DNA from: DAOUBF01 sp034432795
Lineage (GTDB): Bacteria; Chloroflexota; Anaerolineae; DSLN01
Reading direction: 5' to 3'
Assembly: GCA_034432795.1 (NCBI GenBank)
Contig: DAOUBF010000046.1
Location: 1 to 57,887 of the forward strand
DNA: 57,887 nucleotides
Part shown: piece by piece, positions 49,750 through 57,887 of the stretch
Layout of the letters: every line of letters starts with the position of its first letter
How positions within the stretch are numbered: the stretch's first letter is position 1
Program-made: the position numbers and the translations under genes
Notes under the pieces: generated by a model
Database searches by the model: none
The model's input: the letters and a program-made list of their open reading frames with translations, nothing else
What the model was told of the DNA's origin: nothing

Positions 49750-51528
49750 TCAGCGCGGCTGCCCGATGCGTGCCCGCTCCTCGGCCACGATGCGTTCATC
49801 CAGCTTCTTGAAGAGGGGCTGGGGCGGGCGCAGGCGCTGGCCAGGGGGAAGCTGGCTGGGCTGCCAGCGCAGCGCCAGTTTGCTCCCGTCGTAGGTCAGC
49901 GCCAGGTGCTCTTTGCCGCCAGGCTCGCGGATGGTCTCAATGCGCTGTTCGCCCAGCGTGTCGCCGTCGTAGCCGAGCATCTCATGCAGCGCCTGGGTGC
50001 TGAAGGGGAGCACCGGGGCGAGCAACACCCGCAGCGAGTCAATCGCCCGCAGCGTGACATAGAGCGTGGTCGCCGCAGCAGCGCGGTCCGTCTTGATCTG
50101 TGCCCAGGGCGCTTTGTAGTCCAGGTAGCGGTTGACAGCGGTGGCCAGGTCCATCGCCTGGGAGAGCGCGGCGCGGAACTTGCAGCCGTCGTAGAGGGCC
50201 CCGATGGGTGCGAAGGCCGCCTCAAGCTGGGCCAGGAGCGCCCGATCGGCCTCATCCAATTCACCCGGCTGGGGCACGCACTGATCAAAGTGCTTGTAGG
50301 CGAAGGTCAGCGCCCGGTGGGCCAGGTTGCCCCAGGTGGCCACCAACTCATCGTTGTTGCGCCGTAGGAAGTCATCCCAGGCGAAATCCACATCGCGCGT
50401 CTCCGGCATGACAGCAGTCAGATAGTAGCGCAGCGGATCAGGGTCGTAGCGGCTGAGGAAGTCGTTGGCCCAGACGGCCCAATTGCGGCTGCCGGAGATT
50501 TTCTGCCCCTCCAGGTTCATGAACTCGTTGGCGGGCACGTCGTAGGGCAGGTTCAGGCGTTTGCTGGGGTCGTCCTCATATAGCCGTTCGCAGCCCATGA
50601 GTTCGCCCGGCCAGATGATGGCGTGGAAGGGGATGTTGTCCTTGCCGATGAAGTACACCGTGCGGGCGGTGGGGTCGTACCACCACGCCTTCCAGGCGTC
50701 GGGTTGGCCGTGGTTGATGCTCCACTCAATGCTGGCAGAGAGATAACCGATGACAGCTTCAAACCAGACATACAGGCATTTGCCCTCCCAGCCGGGCAAG
50801 GGCACGGGGATGCCCCAATCAATATCGCGGGTGATAGGCCGGCCATGCAGGCCCTCGCGCACCTGGTTGCGGGCGAAGTTGATCACATTCGGCTTCCAGT
50901 GCTCCTTGTTCTCATTGAGCCAGGCGCCGATCCGGGGGGCGAGCTTGGCCAGGTCCAGGAAAAAGTGCTCGGTCTCACGGGGTTCGGGGCGGCTGCCGTC
51001 AATCTTGCTGCGCGGGTTGATAAGCTGAATGGCGTCCAGCAGGTTGCCACAGTTGTCGCACTGGTCACCGCGCGCATCGGGATAGCCGCAGATCGGGCAG
51101 GTGCCCTCCACGTAACGGTCCGGCAGAAAGCGGTTGGAGGCCGGCGAGTACATCACCAGTTGCTTTTGGCGATAGAGGTAGCCGTGATGCAAGAGGCACA
51201 GGAACATGTCCTGCGCCACGCGGTGGTGGTTCTCGGTATCGGTGTGGGTGAACAGGTCGTAGCTCAGGCCCAACTGGATGAAGGTGTGCAGGAAGCTGCG
51301 ATGGTAGGCTTCAAACACCTCACGCGGTGGCTTGCCCAGTTGGTCCGCTTTGACGGTGACGGGCGTGCCGTGCGAGTCGGAGCCGGAGACCATGAGCACG
51401 CGGTTTCCGGCGAGCCGGTGATACCGGGCGTAGATGTCGGCAGGAAGGTACGATCCGGCCAGGTTGCCGACATGGATGTCCGCGTTGGCATAAGGCCAGG
51501 CGACAGCGACCAGGATGTTCTCAGGCAT
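49750..51528 (-). CDS. metG: Methionine--tRNA ligase
   Basis: 592 aa. Class I signatures HVGN (HIGH-like, about 20-23) and KISGS (KMSKS-like), a Zn knuckle CPICGYPDARGDQCDNC, and the anticodon-binding domain. No C-terminal tRNA-binding EMAP domain. GAGGTGGAGAT precedes ATG 51528. Charges tRNA-Met. Confidence 0.96.
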   Translation of the reverse strand: MPENILVAVAWPYANADIHVGNLAGSYLPADIYARYHRLAGNRVLMVSGSDSHGTPVTVKADQLGKPPREVFEAYHRSFLHTFIQLGLSYDLFTHTDTENHHRVAQDMFLCLLHHGYLYRQKQLVMYSPASNRFLPDRYVEGTCPICGYPDARGDQCDNCGNLLDAIQLINPRSKIDGSRPEPRETEHFFLDLAKLAPRIGAWLNENKEHWKPNVINFARNQVREGLHGRPITRDIDWGIPVPLPGWEGKCLYVWFEAVIGYLSASIEWSINHGQPDAWKAWWYDPTARTVYFIGKDNIPFHAIIWPGELMGCERLYEDDPSKRLNLPYDVPANEFMNLEGQKISGSRNWAVWANDFLSRYDPDPLRYYLTAVMPETRDVDFAWDDFLRRNNDELVATWGNLAHRALTFAYKHFDQCVPQPGELDEADRALLAQLEAAFAPIGALYDGCKFRAALSQAMDLATAVNRYLDYKAPWAQIKTDRAAAATTLYVTLRAIDSLRVLLAPVLPFSTQALHEMLGYDGDTLGEQRIETIREPGGKEHLALTYDGSKLALRWQPSQLPPGQRLRPPQPLFKKLDERIVAEERARIGQPR

Positions 51529-51605
51529 ATCTCCACCTCTCCATACCACTATTCTATCATAAGAACCTTATCGGCGTGAGATGAGACTTCGTTGATCATA
51601 GACTC

Positions 51606-51715
51606 ACCCCCCACCCCAACCCTCCCCCACAGAGGGAGGAGGGAGCAACTTCCCTCCCCCTGGATGGGGGAGGGGCAGGAGGGGGGTGAGTCTGCCCCCC
51701 ACCCTCATCCTCCGT
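51606..51715. repeat. Family 1 GC-rich repeat cluster
   Basis: CCCCACCCCAACCCTCCCCC, GGGAGGAGGG and CCCCCTGGATGGGGGAGGGG units between metG and the rpoD-cupin terminator. Confidence 0.75.
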
Positions 51716-51730
51716 TGAAATAGGGTCTAA

Positions 51731-51758
51731 ATAAAACCGCCAGCCTGGGGCTGGCGGT
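51731..51758 (-). terminator. Terminator of the DUF177-rpoD-cupin operon
   Basis: On the minus strand ACCGCCAGCC (51758-51749) pairs with GGCTGGCGGT (51745-51736) and is followed by TTTTATTT. Confidence 0.8.
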
Positions 51759-51800
51759 GACTTGCCTCATTCGGGGGTGTTTCGCTGCCCGCCCAGGGCC

Positions 51801-52175
51801 TCAGTCCGCCTGGGCTTCCTGCACGGCCCGAATCCAGGGGAGCGGGATGCCACACAGGAACTTGAAAGGCACCGTTCCCGTGTTGACGTACTGGTGCTCG
51901 GCGTTAGGCGGCACAAAGATCACGTCGCCCGGCCCGACCAGATAGGTCTCGCCGTTGATGGTGACCGTGCCCTGGCCCTCCAGGACGAAGTTTTCGTGTT
52001 CAAACCAATGGGTGTGGTGCGGCGTATGCCCGCCAGGCGCAACTTCAATGACGCGCAGGGCATAATTGGGCGCGCCGTCATGCTTATCATCAATCACCCA
52101 GCGGATGGTGACCCCCGGCGCTTCATCACCGAACGCCTGGGCGGGGACGTCTTCATAATGGCAGACTTTGGTCAT
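51801..52175 (-). CDS. Cupin domain protein
   Basis: 124 aa, single cupin. Metal ligands appear in GGHTPHHTHWFEHENFVLEG and PNAEHQYVN. Related small cupins include quercetinase-like enzymes and sugar isomerases; no substrate can be assigned. Follows rpoD by 28 nt on the same strand. Confidence 0.88.
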   Translation of the reverse strand: MTKVCHYEDVPAQAFGDEAPGVTIRWVIDDKHDGAPNYALRVIEVAPGGHTPHHTHWFEHENFVLEGQGTVTINGETYLVGPGDVIFVPPNAEHQYVNTGTVPFKFLCGIPLPWIRAVQEAQAD

Positions 52176-52203
52176 CGGTGGCCCCCAAAAAACCGGCTGT
52201 CTG

Positions 52204-53388
52204 TTACGTCAGGTAGTCGCGCAGTTGGCGGCTGCGGCGCGGGTGGCGTAGGCGGCGCAGGGCGCGACCCTCAATCTGGCGGATGCGCTCGCGGGTCAGG
52301 CCGAATTTCTGGCCGACCTCCTCCAGCGTGTAGCTACGCCCATTGGTCAGGCCGAAGCGCAGGCGCAGGATGCGGGCCTCGCGTGGCGTGAGCGTGGCCA
52401 GGACCTCCTCCACCTTCTCGCGCAGCAGGTTCTGGTGGGCGGTTTGGGTGGGTGTGGGCGTGCTCTCGTCTTCAATGAAGCTGCCCAGCTCAGAGTCCTC
52501 TTCCTCGCCAACGGGGCGCTCCAGGGAGAGCGGCTGCCAGGAGACTTTGAGCATCCACTGCACTTTGCGCGGCTCCAGGTCCAACTCCTCGGCGATCTCC
52601 TCTGGGGTCGGCTTGCGCCCGTTCTCTTGCTCAAGCTGGCGGGCGGCCTTGTACAGGCGGCGGATGCGGTCGCTCATGTGCACCGGCACACGGATGGTGC
52701 GGCCTTGATCGGCAATGGCGCGGGTGATCGTCTGGCGGATCCACCAGGTGGCGTAGGTGCTGAAGCGGTAGCCGCGCCGATAGTCAAACTTCTCCACCGC
52801 CTTCATCAGGCCCAGGTTGCCCTCCTGGATGAGGTCCAGGAAGGGCACGCCACGCCCCATGTATTTCTTGGCGATGCTGACCACCAGGCGCGTGTTGGCC
52901 TTGATCAGGTGGTCGCGGGCGGCGCGGCCCTCTTCCACAATGCGCTCCAACTCCGCGCGCGCTTCGCCCTCCGGCGATTCCTTGAGCAGGCGTTGTTGGG
53001 CGGCATGGCCACGTTCAATGAGCTTGGCCAGGCACACCTCCTCCTCATTGGTCAGGAGGGGGACGCGGGCCATTTCTTTGAGGTAGAGGCCAACGGTGTC
53101 GTCGGAGGAGATGGCGCTCAGGTCAAAGTCCTCTTCCTCGCCCTCTTCGTCCTCCTCCTCGTCAAAGCGAAGGGCACGGGCGGTGCGTTCCTCCTCCGCT
53201 TCGGCGCGGTCCTCATAGACATCCACGCCCGCTTCCTGCAAGAGGGCAATCAGTTCTTCTAATTGGTCAAAGGCTCCCTCAGTTTCGGGGAATGCTTCCA
53301 GGATGTCTTCTGTAGTGAGGTATCCTTGAATTTCAGCCTTCTCCAACAGGTCCGCGATGATGTCTACATCCTTGTCAAAATTCGCCAT
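52204..53388 (-). CDS. rpoD: Primary sigma factor (RpoD/SigA)
   Basis: 394 aa. An acidic region 1.1 segment (about 60-90) is followed by region 1.2 (DDTVGLYLKEMARVPLL), region 2 (KKYMGRGVPFLDLIQEGNLG, FDYRRGYRFSTYATWWIRQ), region 3 and region 4.2 (LTRERIRQIEGRALRRL). Reads TTGACA/TATAAT promoters like those seen through this window. Could be one of several group 1/2 sigma factors. Third of a DUF177-rpoD-cupin run. Confidence 0.96.
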   Translation of the reverse strand: MANFDKDVDIIADLLEKAEIQGYLTTEDILEAFPETEGAFDQLEELIALLQEAGVDVYEDRAEAEEERTARALRFDEEEDEEGEEEDFDLSAISSDDTVGLYLKEMARVPLLTNEEEVCLAKLIERGHAAQQRLLKESPEGEARAELERIVEEGRAARDHLIKANTRLVVSIAKKYMGRGVPFLDLIQEGNLGLMKAVEKFDYRRGYRFSTYATWWIRQTITRAIADQGRTIRVPVHMSDRIRRLYKAARQLEQENGRKPTPEEIAEELDLEPRKVQWMLKVSWQPLSLERPVGEEEDSELGSFIEDESTPTPTQTAHQNLLREKVEEVLATLTPREARILRLRFGLTNGRSYTLEEVGQKFGLTRERIRQIEGRALRRLRHPRRSRQLRDYLT

Positions 53389-53403
53389 AGATCGCCTGGC
53401 CTC

Positions 53404-53907
53404 CTAATGGCCCGTGAGCAGAGCACTTAGCGCTGCCCAACGTGGGTCAACGGTTTCCTCAACACAGGTGCATGGGCCTTCATTCCAATTCTGGCCGCAC
53501 TGGGGGCACAGCCCGGCACAGTCCGGTCGGCAGAGCGCGTGCATGGGGATGGACAGGAGCACATCCTCCCGGATGAGCGGGCCGAACTCAATGTTGCCGT
53601 CTTCCGGGATGATGAGGTCCAAGTGGGCATCCGCAGCGCGAGCCGCCGGATAATAGAACAGGTCCTGGATAGTGACCATGAGGGAGAGAGGGAAGACCGT
53701 CAGGCAGCGCACGCAATCACATGCGATCGCGGTCTGCAGGTGTCCCTGGGCCAACAGGCCCTCGTGGGTGCGGGTGAATCGGATCGTGCCTTTGAGAAAC
53801 TGCAGATGGACATCCTCCGCCAGTCTCAAGTCGCCCTCATCAATTTCCATCTCACGGCTATACCCAGGGGGCTGCTTGAGTAGAAAGCCAACGTTTACCC
53901 TAAACAT
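53404..53907 (-). CDS. DUF177 / YceD family protein
   Basis: 167 aa. Cys motifs CDCVRC and CRPDCAGLCPQCG, the latter being the family signature that probably binds Zn. YceD proteins usually precede rpmF (L32) and affect 23S rRNA; here rpmF is missing and rpoD follows 15 nt later. ATG start overlooks a good promoter. Confidence 0.9.
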   Translation of the reverse strand: MFRVNVGFLLKQPPGYSREMEIDEGDLRLAEDVHLQFLKGTIRFTRTHEGLLAQGHLQTAIACDCVRCLTVFPLSLMVTIQDLFYYPAARAADAHLDLIIPEDGNIEFGPLIREDVLLSIPMHALCRPDCAGLCPQCGQNWNEGPCTCVEETVDPRWAALSALLTGH

Positions 53908-54012
53908 GACATCACTCTGGCCATTACGTTAAAATAAAACACTCCGCGATCAGCCCGCAGGTCGCTTAATGGGATCAGGCCTATGGTCCGATACAACGCG
54001 CAACTTATGCGA

Positions 54013-54041
54013 ATTCTATCACACAAATGGAGTGAAGTCAA
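54013..54041 (-). promoter_or_regulatory. Promoter of the DUF177-rpoD operon
   Basis: On the minus strand TTGACT (54036-54041), 17-bp spacer, TAGAAT (54013-54018), giving a leader of about 100 nt. Confidence 0.75.
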
Positions 54042-54118
54042 GGGGTTTTGACATAACGATCAGGGGATCACGTTAAAAAACCGCTTAAATGCCGTCTGAA
54101 AACCGCTCAATGCGGGGG

Positions 54119-54147
54119 TTGACGCCTTGCCTGAGAGCCGATATAAT
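54119..54147 (+). promoter_or_regulatory. tRNA-Gln(TTG) promoter
   Basis: TTGACG (54119-54124), 17-bp spacer, TATAAT (54142-54147), 12 nt before the tRNA. Confidence 0.85.
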
Positions 54148-54159
54148 CTTGGGTGACGC

Positions 54160-54230
54160 TGGGGGATCGTCTAGGGGTAGGACAGCAGACTTTGGATCTG
54201 TATGCGGAGGTTCGAATCCTCCTCCCCCAG
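54160..54230 (+). tRNA. tRNA-Gln, anticodon TTG
   Basis: Acceptor TGGGGGA pairs with TCCCCCA, discriminator G, anticodon loop CTTTGGA (anticodon TTG), T arm GGAGG-TTCGAAT-CCTCC. Genomic CC follows, with no A. Confidence 0.95.
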
Positions 54231-54260
54231 CCTGAGTTGCGAGACTTTCAGCCCGAATGC

Positions 54261-54301
54261 AAGGGGCCGCCAACCTGCCATTGGCGGCCCCTTTCGCTTT
54301 T
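54261..54301 (+). terminator. Terminator after tRNA-Gln(TTG)
   Basis: AAGGGGCCGCCAA (54261-54273) pairs with TTGGCGGCCCCTT (54281-54293), then TTCGCTTTT. Confidence 0.75.
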
Positions 54302-54370
54302 CAGAGCGCGTAGCGTCTCGCAGAGCAGAGGGAGGTCAGTGCGGGTTCACACACGCCAGGACGTGGCCCC

Positions 54371-54940
54371 TTACTGGGTCACTGGCATGCGCAGCGGGGG
54401 CAGGATGGGCGCAATCTTCGGGCGGCTCTTGGCGACGTCGTCCCGCGAGGCGGGCGCGGCTGCCTGCCAGATAATCTCCGCCTTGCCGTCGCCGTCCACG
54501 TCTGCCTCTTTGCCCATATAATCCTGATCCATCACGTAGAGTACCATGTCCTCCGACTGCCCGCTTTGGAAGCAGCCTATGATCTGGCCGCGAACGAAGA
54601 TGAGCGCGGTCTGGGGCTGCTCACTGCCGAGCGCATAGCCGGCCCAGGGCGCGCCCAGGCTGGCGTCCCGAATTACGGCCTCGGCCATGGCGTCGTTATC
54701 CAGGTTGCAAGTGAGCGCCGGCGTCCCCCGCGTCTCCACCAGGTCCACGTCGCCGTCTTTATCCTGATCGCTGACGCGGAAAAGCGATACGGGGAACTCT
54801 GGGCTGACCCATTGCTGCACGACTTCGCTGTCGCCGTCGCCATCCAGGTCCGCCTTCAGGCCGGCATCGGCCATGACCGGGGCAGCCACGAGCGCGACCA
54901 ACAGCAGACAGCCGATAAGCGAGAATGTGAGTTTCTTCAT
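54371..54940 (-). CDS. Secreted protein with EF-hand-like/FG-GAP Asp-rich repeats
   Basis: 189 aa. Signal peptide (1-25, ending PVMADA). Calcium-loop motifs DLDGDGDSE, DQDKDGDVD, NLDNDAMAE and DVDGDGKAE recur with roughly even spacing, as in VCBS/FG-GAP or dockerin-like repeats. Probably a Ca-stabilised extracellular protein. AAGGAGG ribosome site upstream of ATG 54940. Function unknown. The 54941-55183 stretch beyond it shows no gene or clear promoter. Confidence 0.8.
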   Translation of the reverse strand: MKKLTFSLIGCLLLVALVAAPVMADAGLKADLDGDGDSEVVQQWVSPEFPVSLFRVSDQDKDGDVDLVETRGTPALTCNLDNDAMAEAVIRDASLGAPWAGYALGSEQPQTALIFVRGQIIGCFQSGQSEDMVLYVMDQDYMGKEADVDGDGKAEIIWQAAAPASRDDVAKSRPKIAPILPPLRMPVTQ

Positions 54941-55183
54941 GGGATGTCCTCCTTCCTTGTGGTGTGCTCCCGGAAGGCGAAGCACGGCTGGGCAGGCCGT
55001 GCCCTGAGATCACCCTGGTCAACGGGCGCCGGGCAGTGTCCGGGAAGCTATGATGTGATTAAAGTGTTGGGTACGACGGGGCACACGGAATACGGTTCAC
55101 GGTGCCTGAGCACCAGAGGAGCACATCCAATTGCCAAACTTAATTATAAACAGGGGCGCCTATGAGACAATAGGAAGGCCGTA

Positions 55184-57352
55184 CTACCCGCTGACCTGTC
55201 CAGGATGGCGCAGCAGGCGCATCCCATTGAAAGTCACCAGGAGCGAGGCCCCCATGTCGGCGAAGACCGCCATCCACAGGGTGGCGGCGCCTGCCAGCGC
55301 CAGGGCCACAAACAGCGCCTTCACGATCAGGGAGAAGGCCAGGTTCTGGCGGATGACCCGCTGCGTGGCCCGGCTCAGCGCAATAGTGGTAGCCACCTGG
55401 CGCAGGTCGTCGCGCATCAGGGCGATGTCCGCCGTCTCCAGGGCCACATCCGTGCCCGCCACGCCCATGGCGATGCCCACCGTCGCCCGCGCCAGGGCCG
55501 GGGCATCGTTGATGCCGTCGCCGACCATGCCCACCGCGCCGTGCCTGGCAACCAGGGCCTCAATGGCGCGGACTTTGTCCTCCGGCATCAGGTCGGCGCG
55601 AACTTCGTCTATGCCGACGGCCTGGGCGATAGCAGCGGCGGTGGTGGCGTTATCGCCGGTGAGCAAGATGGTGCGGATCAGGCCCAGGCGGTGCAGCGCC
55701 TGGATGGCGGCGGCGCTTTCGGGGCGGGGCGCGTCGGCAATGGCGATCAGGCCCAAAGGCCCGGACTCGTCGCCCACCAGAAGCACGCTCTCGCCGTGGC
55801 GTTCGTGCGCCTCCACCTGGGCCTGCATCTCGGCGGGCAGGGCAAAGTGCCGGGCGAACAGGTCACGATGGCCGATATGATAAACGCGCCCATTTAAGCG
55901 CGCCCGTGCGCCGCGCCCCGGCAGCGCGGTGAATTCATCCACCGGCGGCAGGGCCAACCCGCGGTGGCGGGCTTCATGCAGCAGGGCCTGGGCCAGGGGA
56001 TGTTCCGAGGGCTGCTCCAGCGCCGCCGCCAGGGCCAATAGCCCCTCCTCCGTCAAGGCGCCGTCGCCGCGATCAAAAACGACCGTATGCACCACATGTG
56101 GCTGGCCCTGGGTCAACGTACCGGTCTTGTCAAAGGCGACGGCGTTCAGGCTCGCTGCCGCCTCCAGAGAGGCCCCGCCTTTAATCAGGATACCCAGCCG
56201 CGCTGCCCGCGCAATCGCCGCCACGATGGAGACCGGCGTGGAGATGACCAGGGCGCAGGGGCAGGCGATAACCAGGAGGACGAGCGCACGATACAGCCAG
56301 GCGGCCAGGTCGCCCTGGAAGAGCGCGGGCGGGATGAGGGCCAATAGCGCCGCCCCGGCGACGACCGCAGGCGTGTAAATGCGGGCGAAGCGGTCCACAA
56401 ACTGTTGGGCGCGCCCGCGCCGCGCCTGGGCCTCCTCCACCAGGGCGATGATCCGCGCCAGCGTGCTCTCACTGGCCCGCTTCGTCACCCGAACCTCCAG
56501 GCTGCCCCGGCCATTGATACAGCCAGCGTAAAGTGCCGCGCCGGGGCCGACCTCAACGGGCAGAGACTCGCCGGTAATCGGCGACTGGTCCACAGCGGAA
56601 TGCCCGGCCAGGACGATGCCGTCGGCGGGCAGGCGCTCGCCGGGGGCGATGCGGATGCGGTCGCCGGGTTGAAGCTGATCGGCGGGCACCCGGCGCTCGT
56701 AGCCATCTTCCAGCCGCACGGCCTCGGCGGAGGAGAGTGCCATCAGGGCGCGGATGCCGGCGCGGGCACGGGCCAGAGTGAACGCCTCCAGGGCCTCACC
56801 CAGGGCGAACAGCGCGATCACCGCCGCCGCCTCGGCCCATTCATCAATCGCCAGGGCACCGATCACGGCCAGGCTCATCAGGACATTCATGTCCAGGCCG
56901 CGCCCGCTGCGCAAGGCGGCCCAACCCGCGCGGGCGGGATAGAGGCCCCCGGTGAGGACCGTCAGCAGATAGGCGACGCGGGAGAGGGGGGCTGCGCCGG
57001 GCAGCAGGCTCAGCCCCACGCCTGCAATGAAGGCGAGCGCGGCAATAAGCGCCAGCCGGGCGCGGCGGTCGGCGAGGAAGAAGTGAGCCAGGGCCTGCAC
57101 CCCCCGCTGTTCCGGAAGCGGCTGCGGACCGGGTCGGGTCTCGGCCACGTCGTAGCCACTCTTGCGGATAGTGGTCACGATCTGGTCCAGTGTCACCGCC
57201 TCTGGCTGATACTTGAGGTGCATCTTGCCCAGGGCGAAGTCCACCTGAACGCCTTGCACGCCCTGCAGGGCGCCCACGCCCCTTTCCAGCGTCACAGCGC
57301 AGTCGCTGCAATCCATGCCGGTGATGTCCAGTGTGGTTTCTACAGGCCTCAT
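55184..57352 (-). CDS. zntA: Zn/Cd/Pb-exporting P-type ATPase
   Basis: 722 aa. N-terminal heavy-metal domain with GMDCSDC (12-18), transmembrane CPC motif (ACPCALVIS), phosphorylation site DKTGTLT, TGDN and GDGINDAP, and a final helix with an Asp in FADMGASLLV as in P1B-2 pumps. It exports divalent Zn or Cd. ATG 57352 is used because the longer frame (to 57385) is family 3 repeat sequence. Preceded by its ArsR/SmtB-type repressor gene. Confidence 0.93.
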   Translation of the reverse strand: MRPVETTLDITGMDCSDCAVTLERGVGALQGVQGVQVDFALGKMHLKYQPEAVTLDQIVTTIRKSGYDVAETRPGPQPLPEQRGVQALAHFFLADRRARLALIAALAFIAGVGLSLLPGAAPLSRVAYLLTVLTGGLYPARAGWAALRSGRGLDMNVLMSLAVIGALAIDEWAEAAAVIALFALGEALEAFTLARARAGIRALMALSSAEAVRLEDGYERRVPADQLQPGDRIRIAPGERLPADGIVLAGHSAVDQSPITGESLPVEVGPGAALYAGCINGRGSLEVRVTKRASESTLARIIALVEEAQARRGRAQQFVDRFARIYTPAVVAGAALLALIPPALFQGDLAAWLYRALVLLVIACPCALVISTPVSIVAAIARAARLGILIKGGASLEAAASLNAVAFDKTGTLTQGQPHVVHTVVFDRGDGALTEEGLLALAAALEQPSEHPLAQALLHEARHRGLALPPVDEFTALPGRGARARLNGRVYHIGHRDLFARHFALPAEMQAQVEAHERHGESVLLVGDESGPLGLIAIADAPRPESAAAIQALHRLGLIRTILLTGDNATTAAAIAQAVGIDEVRADLMPEDKVRAIEALVARHGAVGMVGDGINDAPALARATVGIAMGVAGTDVALETADIALMRDDLRQVATTIALSRATQRVIRQNLAFSLIVKALFVALALAGAATLWMAVFADMGASLLVTFNGMRLLRHPGQVSG

Positions 57353-57360
57353 CAGTAACC

Positions 57361-57408
57361 GTATTCCTGTCACCGAAGGTGACATTCTGAGATAATCCGT
57401 TGAGTACA
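57361..57408. repeat. Family 3 repeat between arsR-type gene and zntA
   Basis: GTATTCCTGTCACCGAAGGT, GACATTC, then GAGATAATCCGTTGAGTAC: complementary orientation, hairpin arms GTCACC/GGTGAC. Confidence 0.78.
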
Positions 57409-57412
57409 GCGA

Positions 57413-57760
57413 TCAGCCATGCTGGACGTGCTCCAGGCCACGTTGGAACAGGTCAGAGATGTGCTCATCATCCAGGGCGTAAAAGATGCGGCGGCCCACG
57501 CGGCGCATCCGCACCAGGCGCATCTGGCGCAGGCCGCGCAACTGGTGGGACACGGCAGAGGGGCTTAGCCCCAACTGCCCGGCCAGTTCACTGACACACA
57601 ACTCCCCCTGGAGCAGCACGCTGAGCAGGCGCACGCGCGTGGGATCGCTGAGCGCCTTAAACAGTTCGGCCAGCCGCACCGCGATGATCCCATCCAGGAG
57701 GGCTGTCGGCTCCGCGTGATGGGACAGAGAAGGTGTCGCCTGAGTCAGTGGGTCCAGCAT
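57413..57760 (-). CDS. ArsR/SmtB-family metal-sensing repressor
   Basis: 115 aa. Winged helix with LSDPTRVRLLSVL, SELAGQLGLSPSAVSHQL, and a C-terminal D-x-H-x10-H-x2-H pattern (DEHISDLFQRGLEHVQH) matching the alpha-5 Zn site of SmtB/CzrA. One Cys in ELCVSEL at the alpha-3N position. Binds Zn or Cd and then leaves its operator. ATG 57760 chosen; a TTG at 57778 coincides with the predicted transcription start. Coupled with zntA. Confidence 0.92.
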   Translation of the reverse strand: MLDPLTQATPSLSHHAEPTALLDGIIAVRLAELFKALSDPTRVRLLSVLLQGELCVSELAGQLGLSPSAVSHQLRGLRQMRLVRMRRVGRRIFYALDDEHISDLFQRGLEHVQHG

Positions 57761-57767
57761 TTCTGAA

Positions 57768-57792
57768 TATATGAACAATCATTCACATATTA
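57768..57792. promoter_or_regulatory. ArsR/SmtB operator
   Basis: TATATGAACAATCATTCACA and the following TATTA form an imperfect palindrome (TGAA-N6-TTCA core) typical of SmtB-type boxes, spanning the -10 box to the transcription start. Confidence 0.75.
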
Positions 57793-57815
57793 TCACAGGA
57801 TCGGCAAGCTGTCAA
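57787..57815 (-). promoter_or_regulatory. Promoter of the arsR-zntA operon
   Basis: On the minus strand TTGACA (57810-57815), 17-bp spacer, TAATAT (57787-57792). Leader about 20 nt. Confidence 0.82.
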
Positions 57816-57865
57816 GGGGCATACAGGGTCGGGGGCATTTCAATTTTGGGGCAACTGTCAGCGGT

Positions 57866-57887
57866 CACCCCCTCCCTGCCCCTCCCC
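57866..57887. repeat. Family 1 repeat cut by the window end
   Basis: CCCCCTCCCTGCCCCTCCCC, the usual start of a C-rich arm. Confidence 0.6.

Noticed and set aside
54160..54230. tRNA genes as integration sites of a mobile island
   Set aside because: No integrase gene and no direct repeat of either tRNA 3' end was seen elsewhere in the window.
57353..57385. Eleven-residue N-terminal extension of the zinc pump
   Set aside because: It is translated from the family 3 repeat and precedes the normal start of the metal-binding domain.

Overview
The window looks like chromosomal DNA of a GC-rich bacterium. Gene content and style (paired single-domain ArsA/Get3-like ATPases, TTG starts, very frequent GC-rich palindromic repeats, a PCYCGC lipoprotein, fused copper/iron-sulfur redox proteins) fit a member of the Chloroflexota best. 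This placement is inference from gene content, not from a marker-gene tree. Household genes (dnaA, rpoD, metG, rpsU, ybeY, two tRNA-Gln) are present, and no phage, plasmid or CRISPR module is visible.

Layout. 0.3-10.9 kb: a small CxxC protein, dnaA, thioredoxin, thiolase, a secreted CAP/LysM protein, a four-GAF histidine kinase with its response regulator, a lipoate ligase-like protein with a DUF503 partner, and a thioredoxin-fold protein. 11-17.6 kb: a CstA transporter, then two small paralogous proteins with C-terminal hydrophobic segments, two ArsA/Get3-like ATPases and three tiny membrane proteins, probably one transcript. 17.6-21.8 kb: rpsU-yqeY-7TM HD hydrolase-ybeY-dgkA. 22-25.3 kb: a stand-alone receiver plus a membrane histidine kinase, overlapping at its 3' end with an HtrA-type protease. 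25.9-31.7 kb: a minus-strand redox island made of a NarL/NarX-type two-component system, a PCYCGC lipoprotein, a CuA-cupredoxin/polyferredoxin fusion and a CuA-cupredoxin/cytochrome c fusion; a pentaheme cytochrome lies just upstream. 33-45.3 kb: a LacI-controlled oligosaccharide locus (ABC importer, GH130, GH116, GH1). 45.5-54 kb: RmlC-like cupin, SDR, DUF488, proline dehydrogenase, a string of three small membrane proteins, an alkyltransferase-like protein, metG, a cupin, rpoD and DUF177. 54-57.9 kb: tRNA-Gln, a secreted EF-hand-like protein, and a Zn/Cd efflux ATPase with its ArsR/SmtB repressor.

The most unusual item is the PCYCGC lipoprotein at 28777-29217. Its frame is interrupted by one in-frame TGA exactly where the family's C-terminal CxxC would start. 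The frame then continues through a conserved-looking tail to a stop that overlaps the next start codon (ATGA). A 7-bp hairpin with a CGUGA loop starts 21 nt after the TGA, which fits a bacterial SECIS element. I read it as a candidate selenoprotein with a UxxC centre, feeding a copper/Fe-S/heme electron chain.

At least three dispersed repeat families run through the window. Several copies lie inside reading frames without breaking them. Two genes appear to be transcribed as leaderless mRNAs.
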